Assembly: GCA_024449915.1 (NCBI GenBank)
Contig: JAMZAV010000809.1
Location: 1-64,000 of the forward strand
Direction: 5' to 3'
Source: Sweltsa coloradensis
Taxonomy: Eukaryota > Arthropoda > Insecta > Plecoptera > Chloroperlidae
Length of the DNA stretch: 64,000 nucleotides
A program made the position numbers and the translations under genes. Below are positions 10,885 through 22,289 of the stretch, piece by piece. Position 1 is the stretch's first letter; each line of letters opens with the position of its first letter. Below the pieces are notes generated by a model that did no database searches, had not been told where the DNA came from, and was given only the letters and a program-made list of their open reading frames with translations.

Positions 10885-11099
10885 TTTATTAAGTTCAAAC
10901 TTTTTATGACACTACAGACACCATATTATTATTATACCCTGTTCTGCCAATGTTAATGCACTTAACAAACACTATGGGATAGGTTTAATAAGGGAAATTC
11001 ACATTTAAAAAATAATTAGGCCTACCTATAGCAGAGGTCCTATTTTAAGTTCTAGGTCAAAGGGTATTAGAACATAGACTAGGTGTACGTAAACCCTGT

Positions 11100-11410
11100 T
11101 TATTACAAAAGTTTGGAAAAGGCCAACTGGCTAGTTTAGTTTAGATTGAAGAAGGGTTGACAGGTTGGGAAAGCATAGAGAACATAAAGCCGAGCCTGAA
11201 GGGCTGGGGGCGACAAAACTTTTCACCTGCTGATGACAACTGCAGCTTAAGTCCCAGAAGGACGAAACGCGTTGTGGATTAAAGGTAACAAACAACTTTA
11301 AATTAGCTGCAGTTGTCATCAGCAGGTGAAAAGTTTTGTCACCCCCAGTCCTTCAGGCTGGCTTTATGTTCTCTATGCTTTCCCAACCTGTCAACCCTTC
11401 TCCAATCTAA
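11100..11410. mobile_element. foldback element downstream of TRMO
   Basis: Left arm about 11142-11250, right arm about 11302-11410, inverted (shared GCAGTTGTCATCAGCAGGTG, AAAAGTTTTGTC, CATAAAG/CTTTATG, GGGTTGACAGGTTGGGAAAG). The loop holds the hammerhead-like motif. A reversed end of the same family is at 63751-63815, which extends the terminus outward through GGAAAAGGCCAAC. May overlap the TRMO 3' UTR. Confidence 0.75.
11247..11284 (+). ncRNA. degenerate type I hammerhead-ribozyme-like motif
   Basis: GTCCCAGAAGGAC (a 4-bp stem II with a 5-nt loop, 11251-11263) runs straight into GAAACGCG, the stem II / GAAA / stem III order of type I hammerheads found in mobile retroelements. GGATTAAAG follows where the cleavage side would be. 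The CTGATGA core is present only 14 nt too far upstream (11230-11236), or is decayed to CTTAA. Probably not active. Confidence 0.3.
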
Positions 11411-11680
11411 ACCAATTAGTAAACCCTGTTTAGATTTTCTACCCAAAATTTTCCTCAGAAATAACTAATAAGTAAGAAGTGTGAGTGTAGGCGGTCTCAG
11501 TTAAAGTCTCAGCGGAGGGATCGTAGCACTGAGGCCCATGCACTATGTACACCGGATTGCCAAAAATTATATAAAATAATGGTCTCTATAACTGTTTTAG
11601 AAAAAGAACACGACTACCCCTATTTTAAAACCAAGCCTTGCCCAATATATCCTAAAAAATGAGTATTTACCAAGTATGCG

Positions 11681-11686
11681 AATAAA
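11681..11686 (+). promoter_or_regulatory. possible TRMO polyadenylation signal
   Basis: The first AATAAA downstream of the TRMO stop on the plus strand, about 800 nt after it. No GU-rich element is obvious. Weak call, based only on the hexamer and position. Confidence 0.2.
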
Positions 11687-12491
11687 ATGATGAAATTTCA
11701 TGCTCCTAAACATTGATATCACATCTGGTGAGGTTGGCATAATAAGAGTAGGAATCTTAAGAACTTAATCAGCAGCAAGGCAAAAAAACAGGCTTTAAAA
11801 CAGTGGTTCCCAAACTTTTCAGCAACTGTACCCCCGAGAAGTTTGTCTTCAACCACGTCCCCAGCCCTTCTAAAAACTAAGAACAGTCAAAATTTTCCTC
11901 TGTTACCATTTTCCCTCTTGAGCAATTTTGTAACTCACAAGAGAAGATGCTTCAAGTCTCAAGTGCATTTTGACTGTCAATAAATGTTACTGACCGCATT
12001 GTTTTAGCCTGCATTGGAAGAACTGTAAACTGTAAAGGCGTGTCTTTGTAAATGTAAGTGTTTGGTCTCTAAATGGCAACGGAGAAGTGATGGTTTCAGA
12101 CTTATTGGAAAGAATTTCAGAGCAAATAACACTTAGGCCTAGTGGTTTAGGTTTATCTTTGTCACCAATGTTGTGCCACCAACTGTATGCGCTATACTGA
12201 GAGGTTCACTCACCATTTGTGATGTACTGCTACATACATGCAACAGGTTTGGAAGTTACTATTATAGAAGATCACTCTTCTTCTTTGACAAGTTCAGAAC
12301 TGTCTCACTTTTCCTTTTCACACTGCTTTTTAGCCATGGTCCATTTTTACACCAGTGGAATGTTATGCCAAGTTGCCTTCACCCAGTGTAACATTCTGAT
12401 TTGCAGTGCCAATTCAATTTATAAAATTTATTATTTATTTATTTATTTTATTTGATTGTTTATCCTTGTTATTACTGGTACTTTTTTAACA

Positions 12492-13217
12492 ACTGGATGA
12501 GCGTAATTGGTGCATTGAGCTGCCATGTGTTATGCGGATTTTCTGTTGTTCTGTGAAAAAATTATTACTAAGTTCAATTTTTTTTAATTAAAATAAATGA
12601 AATAAAAAATAAACTTAATTTTTTAATTTTTTTTATTAATCGTAATTTTAAAAAAATCAAAAATCGGAATTTTTTTAAGAAATAATTATTCGATTGCGCT
12701 CGAATTTCACACGAATAAATAAATTAATAAAATTAAGGTTCTGTGAAAAACTTATTACAATAGAATCAAGCATGTAGGTGTAATAAGTAAAACAATTGTC
12801 TTAAAAAAGAAAAAAAACACAAAATTTCTATTTTCATGAAAATAATTTTTCGATTGCACTTAAATTTCACACGAATATCTTAATTCATAAAATTAAGTTT
12901 CTGTGAAAAAATCATTAAAATCGGATAAAGCATGTAGTTGTTATAAGTAAAATAAATTTTCCAAAAATCGAAAAAAATCGTAAAATTGCGATTTTCATGA
13001 GAAATAATTTTTCGATTGCGCTCAAAAATGTGGCAGTTCTAAGTTCAGAGATTTCGAAGGCCTCCATAAAATTTCATCGCAATTGGAGTATCGGTTTAGC
13101 CGGAATCGTGTTAACAGACAGACAAAAATACAGAAAGAAAGAAGAAAAAAAACATTCCGGATTTAATTCTCCAGTGTAGTGAAATGGAATCTTCGCTTCG
13201 CTCGCTACGCTCATACA
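12492..13217 (-). mobile_element. Helentron-like element H4, 3' end lost
   Basis: Inverted relative to H3 and the same subfamily: 12492 reads TGGATGAGCGTAATTGGTGC, matching the complement of the H3 3' region. The other end reads CGCTCGCTACGCTCATAC at about 13211. The CTAGGAAAACG terminus expected to the left is missing. AT-rich interior, no ORF. Confidence 0.6.
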
Positions 13218-13315
13218 ACAAGAAACGGCGTCGACGCTAGCAAATATTTTGCTAAAACACTTAAAATCTTTGTAGAAATCTCGTGCCGCGAAGAGCCTTG
13301 CTAAAGTACGTGAAA

Positions 13316-13705
13316 CTAACACGGCACAAGTAGTTGGTTTTCCCACAAGTGCTCCTTGCACATGGAAGGAAAATAACTTACTGGGCAGTCTTTGAGGGCG
13401 GGCAGCAGGTCGTTCCATGGGTTAACAACCCGAAAAGAAAAAGCACGTCGGCCGAGTACTCCTTTGGCCGGAGGGGGTTGGAGGCAGGGGTGCCTACTAT
13501 TGTTGCCTCTCAACACGCGGCCCTGGATGATGCGCGCGCACACGTCAAAATCAGTGGCGCCGCTGAGGCATCTTTTAAAAAACACTAGGTCGGTATAGTG
13601 CAGGTGTATGGTCATTGGCATAACCTGCTTCTGGTCACAGGGTGGGAGGTGGATACGGCCATGTATGAAATGCAAAGCCATTCTCTGCACCCTCTCAAGC
13701 TTGGT
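13316..13705 (-). pseudogene. non-LTR retrotransposon (LINE) C-terminal fragment
   Basis: From 13705 down the reading is KLERVQRMALHFIHGR, then LHYTDLVFFKRCLSGATDF, GRVLRGNNSRHP, RRAFSFRVVNPWNDLLPALK. This is the tail that follows the reverse transcriptase in CR1/L2/Jockey-type LINEs (the QRRA...R...FSFR..N.WN.LP pattern). No RT catalytic motif is present; both ends are truncated by neighbouring repeats. Confidence 0.7.
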
Positions 13706-13732
13706 AAAATATATTGCTATCTACCTATATGG

Positions 13733-15354
13733 TAGGGTTGTGCAAACCATTTTTTTTGTTCCATTTCAAACCGAATTCGAACTTTCAACTCAATATTTCT
13801 CGATTCGGTTATTGGGGAAACACTTCCATAGATGGAATTGTTAATATTTTAATACTCTGGGTTCGGGATGGAATTTTTAATTACTAAATTCAAAATTGTA
13901 TAAAAAAATATTTTCAACTAGAAAGTTCATCGAACTTCGAACTTCCATAAAAATTTGAACCAAACCTGAAACGAACTCGAACTCGAACCTTAATTGTTAG
14001 GCCTACCTCAGAAAAAAGTTAGAAATCCAAAATTAATATGTCTTGTCACAATAATTGCACTTACTGGCAGTAGCTTTGTTTGTCTTTAAAATATTTTCAG
14101 ATTTTACCGACTTTTGGGATGTACAGCCTGGCGACTGGATTATCGACATCTTCTATATCCGTGTTTGAGAACGTAAATAAATCACAAAATCTCAGGAAAA
14201 TGCAGGAAAACGTCAACAAATGTGGCCTAGAAATTCTTCTAGGATTGGTTGTTGCCTTGATTGGCTATAAATGGTATATCGTACAAACCAACCAATCGGA
14301 AGAAAATCAACAAGTTTTTGTTGTTGTGGTTGTGATAATTGGATGAGCGTAGCGAGCATAGCGAGCGAAGCGAAGATTCCATTTCACTACACTGGAGAAA
14401 AAAATCCGGAATGTTTTTTTTTTCTTTTCTTTTTTTTTGTATTTTTGTGTGTTTGTTAACACGATTCCGGCTAAACCGATACTCCGATTGCGATGAAATT
14501 TTATGGAGGCCTTCGAAATCTCTGAACTTAGAACTGCCACGTTTTTGAGCGCAATCGGGAAATTTTTTCTCATAAAAAACGCAATTTTAGGATTTTTTTC
14601 GATTTTTAAAAAATTTCTTCGCCTTATAACACCTACATGCTTTATCCGATTGTAATGATTTTTTTACAGAACCTTAATTTCATGAACTTATATATTCAAA
14701 TTAAATTTGAGCGCAATCGAATAATTATTTCTTATGAAAATTGCAATTTTACGATTTTTTTCTTTTTTAAAAATTATGATTAATTAAAAAATTAAGTTAA
14801 TTTTTTATTTTATTTTATTTTATTGAAAAAATTAAGTTAATTTTTTTTAAAATTAAATTTAATTAAAATAAATCTTCGACTAAGTAATTTTTTTTCACAG
14901 AACAGAAAATCCGCGTAACACATTGCAGCTCAATGCACCAAATACGCTCATCCAACAACGCGGCGGGACGTTTTCCTAGTTTATTGAATTAAATCGGGCG
15001 TATTTAATTAATTACTATTAAGTTGAGGAGGAAATGCGGCTGGATACAATTTAAATTTGTATGCAAAACATGAAAAGTTTATTTCATATTCAATAAAAGA
15101 TTTAGGCCTAATGTTGAAGAAGAATGTAAACATAAATTGAATAGGTGGAAGACGGTTGGCTGCACTGCGCTTCGACTTTCAATACGTCGACAGGTCGCAA
15201 CCACACCGAGCGTGCATAGTTTCAAATCGTGACATTTCAATTTTGAGCAGGAAGCTCGAAATGACGCACAAACTTTGATATTGCAAACCTTGAACCCTAT
15301 TTTGTTGAACCGATTCGAGTTTGAGTTCAAAATTCGTAAGTTTGCACAACCCTA
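13733..15354. mobile_element. hAT-like element with TIR TAGGGTTGTGCAAAC
   Basis: Left TAGGGTTGTGCAAACC (13733), right GTTTGCACAACCCTA (ending 15354). Subterminal regions are rich in TTCGAA/GAACTCGAA words in both orientations. Flanks CTATATGG and CTAGTATTGG are only similar, so the target duplication is decayed. It sits inside the Charlie-like element and carries H3. Confidence 0.75.
14340..14979 (+). mobile_element. Helentron-like element H3
   Basis: 5' TGGATGAGCGTAGCGAGC; subterminal GCTCATCCA near 14947; 3' end GGACGTTTTCCTAG. Flanked by T (14339) and T (14980). Non-coding, strongly AT-rich in the middle. It is the deepest level of the nest 11801-15525 > 13733-15354 > this. Confidence 0.7.
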
Positions 15355-15639
15355 CTAGTATTGGCCTATGGAGAGACAGCATTCAAATGTTCTTCACAAG
15401 TCAGTATCTTTTAAAAAGTTTGCACAATTTTGATGAGACCGTAACAAATAATTTTTGGAAATGCAATGCTGCACTTTTTAGCGTACCCCCTGGAAATTAT
15501 GCCTATCACAGTTTGGGAACCACTTCTTTAAAATACTACCTCTGTGGAATTAACTACTTTTTTTAAAAACTTACAATATGTTAATTGTTAAGTGAATGTA
15601 GGCCTATGTGATAAAAATATCACGTTATTATTTTATTTT

Positions 15640-15745
15640 ATGTAAATCAATCCAGAAATTAAAACATCCATCTCATCTTATTTCTGGATTGATTGACATA
15701 ATGTCAAATACACCTATGGGAGTTGGGAGTGTTTCCCAATTATTG
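15640..15745 (+). repeat. SINE tail fragment
   Basis: Contains AAATCAATCCAGAAATT, its inverted copy ATTTCTGGATTGATTG, and ACACCTATGGGAG followed by GGGAGTGTTTCCC. The same words end the tRNA-headed SINEs at 53836, 56886 and 58165. No tRNA-like head here. Confidence 0.55.
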
Positions 15746-18568
15746 AAATTGAGAAATGACCATTATGGTAATGTCAGTTGTGTGTTAAAATTGTCAATGT
15801 TGGCGTACATGCTCTCGCTTGACCTTGACGAGTGGCAGGTTATCCAAGATTATGATATAGATATGAGTATGACTATGAGATATGCCCTTCTTCATGTACT
15901 CATCGTAGGCCTACTCATGTATTCATGTACTGCCTCTGTTTCGTTTCACATTTTCCCAACTTTAAATCTGCTACTTGAATGGTCCACACCTCCCGTTGAA
16001 CACCATTAGGCCTACAAGTCTTTTTGTAATTGTACTTGACATGTTATCTAATGAGGCTTATGGTGAAATAGGCCTACTAATGCCAAAACTGGTAGTGAGA
16101 AGTGGCAAGGTCATGATCCCAAAGAATGAACCTGTAAGGGAATTTTATTTTTACAGGCTTGTGTTGTCGGTTGGTACTGCCATTACATAACATTTAGGTT
16201 CATACTTCTTTGAACTAAGTAGGCCTAACTTAACAAAAAGTAATGAGTAGCCTACATCAAAAATTCAAAATGCTTAGATTGGATGAGCTCAATAAACCTA
16301 AAACGCTCCTCTATCAACAGAACTATGGTTAAAGTTTGTAAAAACGGCCTTGTATAATTTCAGAATCGGCTTTGGAAATTCAGATGCCACCATTTTCTGC
16401 TAGGTCCCTACCTCCATAATATGCAGCATAGGCCTAGAAAATGTATGAGCATAAGTAGACCCTACGCTTATCAATCAATGTACTGGTAACTTCAATTTTA
16501 TTTACTAGTAATTAAATTATAGTGCTTCACTTTTCATAGGGTTAAATTTGTTTCTCTTCCCTTATTTTGAACCTATCGGTATGTTATGTATACTAGTTAC
16601 TAGTTAGTCGTTAAATAAATGCTACATTTTAGTGTAAAATGGCCTGTTAAATAAATTATACAAACACAATGTACAGTAATGTAAATTAACAAGCATTCAA
16701 GTCTTAGAGAAAGCCCATAGACCAGGTTCCTTGATACATTGATTAAAGTGATAGAATGGTTTGAGAAAAGCACTCTGGGGTGTAAAGAGTAAATTAGTAA
16801 TTACCATCTCCAAGATGTGTTCTGGGGAAAGGGACATTAATTCGCACTTGCTACTTTGGTAATAGTTTAAAATGAGTTTACTTATATAACGATGTGTTTT
16901 AATATCGCCTTAAGTCGCACTTGCTACTTTGGGATTATGTTAGTTTAAAATGAATTTACCTATATAACGATGTGTTTTAATATCGCCGGTAAAATTTCCT
17001 ATTTGCTGTGACTGGAATGTTGTAAAGTGTTTTAAGTAACCCAATGGTTAAAACTTAAAAGTCTTATAACATGAATATTGTTTGCAATTTATCTTTTTAC
17101 ATAGGGTACATGTTGTGTTCAGTGTAAATTGTTCATAGCTGTTCTTTGCTTGCTTTGTAATTCCACCCCTTATTACCACAAAAATAAAAGACAATCATAA
17201 TACAAAATGGCTGCATACTACGTTTTGAGAGAGATTGTAATGCCAAATCCTACCTCACCTTATAACTGGAAGGACCCAAAGTAGGTTTACTAATTTAGGA
17301 CTTACTAGGGAATTTATAGGTTGACAAAATACAAACAAAAATAAAAAACCAATAGGTTACATTTCAATCCTCAATGGCCATAGCAAATACTTTAACAGGA
17401 ATAGCTACATTATTAATCTAGGTGCCGCGGCGCGCTACACACTCAAGGCACCTTATACAGCAAGCAGAGTTGTTGTGTTTTCGAGGTGTCACCCAGCCGT
17501 CATGAAATGTGCCATGAACTTAAAAACTGTCATTATCGAAGGGATTTTGGTACATGACAATACATGCCAAATTTGATTGAGTTACAATCATTCATTGTGG
17601 GTGAAAAAAAGGAAAATATGCTCAAAATCACTTTTAAGAATGTTAGCTTCTCTGGCTACTAAAGGCTACTTACTAATTCGTCTAAAAAATAGTCATGGAA
17701 ATAAAATGTTCTATCTATCTATCTATCTATCTAGCAAATGTGGAAGGGTAGATGAGCTTGGCCCTTTTTTTAGATCTCATTACTTTTGAGTGTGTAAGGT
17801 TTGGCTGTATTTTTACAAGTTTTTGTATGCTTGGGATAAAATAGACACAGCGTCGAGCCGTCCACTCACTTATTATTTTAGAAATTAACCACTTAAGGTG
17901 ACGTCGATCGATGTCATACACGGGCTCAGAGACACGGCGGCGTTATAGATGCTCCACCCAGTTAACAATGGTTAAAACTTAAAAGATGTTTAAAAATAGT
18001 ATCCTAGTTTTGACAATAATATGATGTGCAATATTTAATAAATGAAAAAATTTAGACTTAAATACATTTTTCATTTCCAAAATACCACGTATTCACACAA
18101 TTGTAATTACAAGTAAATGTGTTTACTTATTTAGTAGGCCTATTTACTATTTATTTAGTCAAAAACTCAAATAGACAACTTTAGAAATTCTCTGTACATG
18201 CGTTAGCATCCAATCTGTCATGGCCGAGATGTGTTACGCCCGCGGAACTAAAGACCGCCTGGGCTGTTGAATGGCTAGTGGCTACTGTCTGGCACATAGT
18301 TTCTGATAAAAAATGTATCAAAATAAGTTTTCACATTAATTATATTTATTTTGGTAATTACTTATAAATTTGTTGATTGTAGTATGTTCATCTCATGCTT
18401 ACAAAATCTTGTAAACATAATACTCAAGAGCATTGAGACCTAAGAGGGTCCAATCACGTACACCTCTACATTTGCGCGCTAAGAATACGAAAATCACTTC
18501 GACCCATGACTGCATCCTTGCCAAGCCTAGCAAATATGAAAATGAAACTATTTGATTCAAAGTTTTAA
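15746..18568. other. no gene seen
   Basis: Mostly unique AT-rich sequence between two transposons. Open frames up to 133 codons (15608-16009) show no family resemblance and no codon bias. A two-copy tandem repeat (16838-16986) and a short (CTAT)n run (17711-17733) are the only structures I noticed. Confidence 0.5.
16838..16986. repeat. tandem duplication, about 80-bp unit
   Basis: Two copies of CGCACTTGCTACTTTGG, TAGTTTAAAATGA, TTTAC, TATATAACGATGTGTTTTAA and ATATCGCC in order, differing by small indels. Confidence 0.85.
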
Positions 18569-19213
18569 AGGGGCTAAAAACCCCAAAAATTATTTTTTAC
18601 CATGTGATCTATAGCACAATACTACACTTAAATGACCGTTTGAAATTTTTTTTCTTGTAACTGTGATTTAACACGATTTTTTTAATTTTTTTGATCCAGA
18701 AATTGGCGAAAATTGGTGTTTTGGAAAATTTCCTAAATCGGCTGTAACCTGCTTCTTTTTTGGTCCACATAGATACTAGAGCATAGTACCAATCTAAAAT
18801 GCCCCTTTATAACATCGTGTCTCGAAACTGTGCCCAAATATACCCTCAAACACGCAAAAAAATATGCATTCCAAAATCACACCCCATCTTGGTAATCAGC
18901 ATATTTTGACCGAACTACTTGCCCAAATTACAAAACAAAATATAGAGAATTTACAGAAAAGGCTGTCGAGTACGTCAATAATGGCTAATATTTTTTTGGA
19001 TCAAAATCCTCCAAGGTCACGGGGCATAAAGATCGTCCCCATGTTATTTGTTATGGGAGATTTTTGCCGATGGGACCTAGCTCGAAAAATGTCATTTTTG
19101 ACAATTTTTTGGGAGGTCATGGTGGCCCCAATAATTTTTCTGTTAATTGCTAAATTCATTACTAGTTAGCCTGAATGAAATATATTTTTTGAGTTTAGCG
19201 GTTAAATACCCCT
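18569..19213. mobile_element. TTAA-flanked MITE (piggyBac- or Kolobok-like)
   Basis: TTAA at 18565-18568 and 19214-19217. Ends AGGGGCTAAAAACCCC and the complement of ...TTAGCGGTTAAATACCCCT. TTAA target use limits the family to piggyBac, Kolobok or similar. The 101-codon open frame inside (18864) resembles nothing I know. Confidence 0.65.
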
Positions 19214-19864
19214 TTAATGTAATAGGTCATCACAAAATTTTGCCAATTTTGGTAATGATCGTGCAGTCATGGGGCACCGGGCGCAGTGATTTTATGTATT
19301 TATTGACAAATGTAGAATGGTACATAAGATTGGCATTTAGTTTACGTAGATCTCAATGCTTTTGTTTTGAGTATGGCAGTTTCAAGCAAACCATTTTTGA
19401 CAAGAATCGAATTTAGAATCGCAGAGCTGGCAATTTTTTAAACAAGTTTCCGGTGCAAATTATTATTTATTTTGTTGGAAATGGAGTACCTGCTTACGAG
19501 AATATGGAATAATAGTTTGGCAAATTAATAATCGTACACACACACTACTACTCTACTATTATATCCAACTCATTTTTTTTATATGCTGATATTTCCTATT
19601 ATGAAAATATTAAATTAACCCTTCATCCAGCAACTGGCCTCAGTGACCACAAAACGGCCAGTTCACAACCCTAGATTTCACTAACTCCCATGCTACAAAA
19701 TATTCTTTACAAGGTATTTCTTCACGAGTGCTTGAAAAGCACAAAAGATAAATCATATTTGATTTTTCTTCCAATTCAATGATTTTATTAAGACACAATA
19801 AGTACATTTATTTTCCAAGAATATGTTTCTGTCGGGTAGGGCAACCATATAAATAAATAATACT

Positions 19865-20215
19865 TGGTCTTATTGATTGATTGACTGGATATTGCTTAAC
19901 GTCTCATATTTATGCACTTTGGCTAATCGAGACGAAGGGAGGGACGTAAGGGGTGACGTGGGGTGGACAGGCCTGTGCTGGCTAGAACCAGCCACAAGCA
20001 TATGGGGAGGGCAGGGGTTCCCCCACGTCATGGTCGTCTCCGTCTGTGTCATCATCCGTCCGTGTTGTCATTGTCGTCGCCGTCGGGGAGGTAGTCAAAG
20101 GGAAGGGGAAAGTTCCCCGACGACGACCCAGAGCTCGCCATTAGTTTCAGGGAGAAAAACTCCCCTACTCAGGGGCCAAACCACGAGAAGGTTGCGAGTT
20201 GGAATTTGATGGCCC
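19865..20215 (+). repeat. left copy of a 350-bp inverted pair
   Basis: TTGATTGACTGGATATTGCTTAACGTC onwards, GC-rich in the middle (GACGACGACCCAGAGCTCGCC), ending TTGCGAGTTGGAATTTGATG. The reverse complement, about 90% similar by eye, is at 23423-23790. A shorter related piece (AACGTCTCATATTATTGTAC) is at 20860. Looks like a SINE-like dispersed repeat; no tRNA head recognised. Confidence 0.7.
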
Positions 20216-20309
20216 AATGTTGTTAGTTAAGGCTATTGTATCGCCTTCAAAACAATATTTTAAAATCAAAGGAAGATGACTGCAATTTCTTACCAAATGA
20301 GTGATATAA

Positions 20310-20690
20310 CAATATAAGTCCCTGTCAGCCATTACATGCAAATTTAAGGACAAAAGTTAAGCACTGAGCTAGGTACTATACTTAATTTAAAGCAACAATT
20401 TTAATGTCTTTCTACACATCAATGCCTTCCACCTCCTTAAAAATATCGATGGATGTAAGTTTTTTTGTCAGACTGTACATATAAGAGTTTTGTACCTACG
20501 GACCAAATAAATCGTACATCGAACAATATTTCAGAAAATTGTTTTTCCTTATAAGGAGGTGGAAGGCAATGACGTGTAGAAACAATATAAAAAAATCATT
20601 GCTCTAAATTAAGTGTAGCACCTAGCCAGTGTTTACACTTTTGTCCCAAATTTTGTATAATGGCCGACAGGGGTCACGTCCCGAGCAAAC
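20310..20690. mobile_element. foldback element, about 130-bp arms
   Basis: Arms share CATTGCCTTCCACCTCCTTA / TAAGGAGGTGGAAGGCAATG, TTAATTTAAAGCAA and outer blocks around ACAAAAGT and CTGTCAGCCATTA. The loop is about 100 bp and unrelated. No ORF. Confidence 0.75.
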
Positions 20691-21297
20691 AATATTTAAA
20701 AAAATCCTGTTATATTCAAGACCCTCTTGCATTTAGCAAAGGTTTTAGTCATTTTCCTTTGACTTTTAAGATAACGGTTAGTGGGTGATACATTGTAGAA
20801 TAGCCTTGATTCACAGTCTTTACAAGATGATTATGATTTGATGATGATGGTTCTGTTCCTGAACGTCTCATATTATTGTACCAATGCTATTCGAGACGAT
20901 GAGTGGGGCTAGATGACGATGAAAGACAATTACAAAAAAAAATGCCTTATGCAGGATTCAAAGTCCTAATCGTATATTATGTTACTGCGGACGGCTGCAA
21001 TTAAATTAAACAAATTATCTTGGTCTTATAATTCAGTAAAGTATATGAACAACTTTAAAATCTATGTAAATCTTTAACATATCATTTTAATATTATGATG
21101 GAGCTATGTTATTTATAATAATAATAATCTTAACTCGGTTCCAACTATGTCGGATTTAGTGGTGGTTTTCCACCATCAAAACAAATTTATGCACAAGTAA
21201 AAATAGCTCAAGACACAAAACTTTCAATACAACCGCTATCCTGAGTGATAATCTAATGGCTTATCCATTTTACTTGAGAAAGAGAGGCCTGTGAACT

Positions 21298-21674
21298 GGC
21301 GTATCCAGGAATTCATAAAGGGGGGGGTTTTATCATTTTTTCATAGATGTGCCGAAGGCTAAGTGGGGGGTCCGGGGGGCCCCCGGAAAAAAATTTCTTC
21401 TTCAAGGTCATTTTGGTGAAAATCTGTGCGTTTTAAATCATCACAATGACGAACTTTTTATCTACTAAAATCCTGTTTTTTATCCAAAAGTTTTCTATTT
21501 CAAGGTAATTTTGGTGAAAATCTGTGCATTTTTAAGCATCACAAACTTTTTATCTACAAAAATCCTCTTTTAGTCAGATGGTAATTTGTAGTTATTTCAT
21601 TTTCTCCTTTACACTTTTTTTTTCAAAAGGGGGGGGTTTTGTCCCCCCTCTCCCCCCCCTTGGATACGCCACTG
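21298..21674. mobile_element. MITE with GGCGTATCCAG termini
   Basis: Left GGCGTATCCAGGAATTCAT, right CCTTGGATACGCCACTG, with G- and C-runs inside. A 12-bp direct repeat GGCCTGTGAACT flanks it (21286-21297 and 21675-21686). The interior has a 105-bp tandem duplication around TTTTGGTGAAAATCTGTGC. Confidence 0.75.
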
Positions 21675-22289
21675 GGCCTGTGAACTGCAATATTATGGAT
21701 TAGAGAACATATATGTAGAAGTTATGTTTCTTGGGGTGGTCTGAACTAAAGTCACCCTCCGCAATATTATAATATGCCATAGAAACTAGGGAAAAATACG
21801 CTGCTGATAGGAATTCTTTTTTAATGGTATTTGCCACTCATAATTCTATAGATTATGTTGATAAGAAAACGACATTAGTCAACAAATTGAAATAGAAATC
21901 GACGTAATATATCTTCATTTAAGCCCACGTGTCTGTAATTACGGAAATCTTGGGGAACGACTTTACTCACTGCTACAACGTGACTGCAAATACATGTTCC
22001 TGTTTTAGATCTGTGTGTAGGAACCAATAACTAAATAGCTTTTTCATGTAGACCCCACTGTGTGAAACAAATATAGTTATTTATCAACATTAAAAACATA
22101 ATGTCAATTATTATTATTTTCTGTGAGATTACCAATCCAGAGTTTATATATTTTTATTTCTAAGAAAATCCACTAGTATTACAATTTTTGGGGAATGTAT
22201 GAATGTAGGCTACAAATGCTAATTTATCAACACGGCTATAAAATCGTTTGCAAAGTGGCCTTATAATTATAATACATTTCAATATGCAT

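Larger units (their letters stand above)
11801..15525. mobile_element. Charlie-like hAT element carrying nested insertions
   Basis: Ends CAGTGGTTCCCAAACTTT (11801) and GTTTGGGAACCACTT (15511-15525) with a perfect 8-bp target duplication CTTTAAAA (11793-11800 and 15526-15533). The CAGTGGTTCCCAAACT terminus is the classic Charlie-type hAT TIR. No transposase ORF is recognisable. Inside lie a Helentron-like copy, a LINE fragment, a second hAT and another Helentron-like copy, so most of its 3.7 kb is later insertion. Confidence 0.9.

Noticed and set aside
15608..16009. 133-codon open frame
   Set aside because: Begins in a SINE tail fragment, uses no coding-like codon pattern, and no homology is recognised.
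18864..19169. 101-codon open frame as a gene
   Set aside because: Lies wholly inside a TTAA-flanked MITE; no family resemblance and no splice or promoter support.
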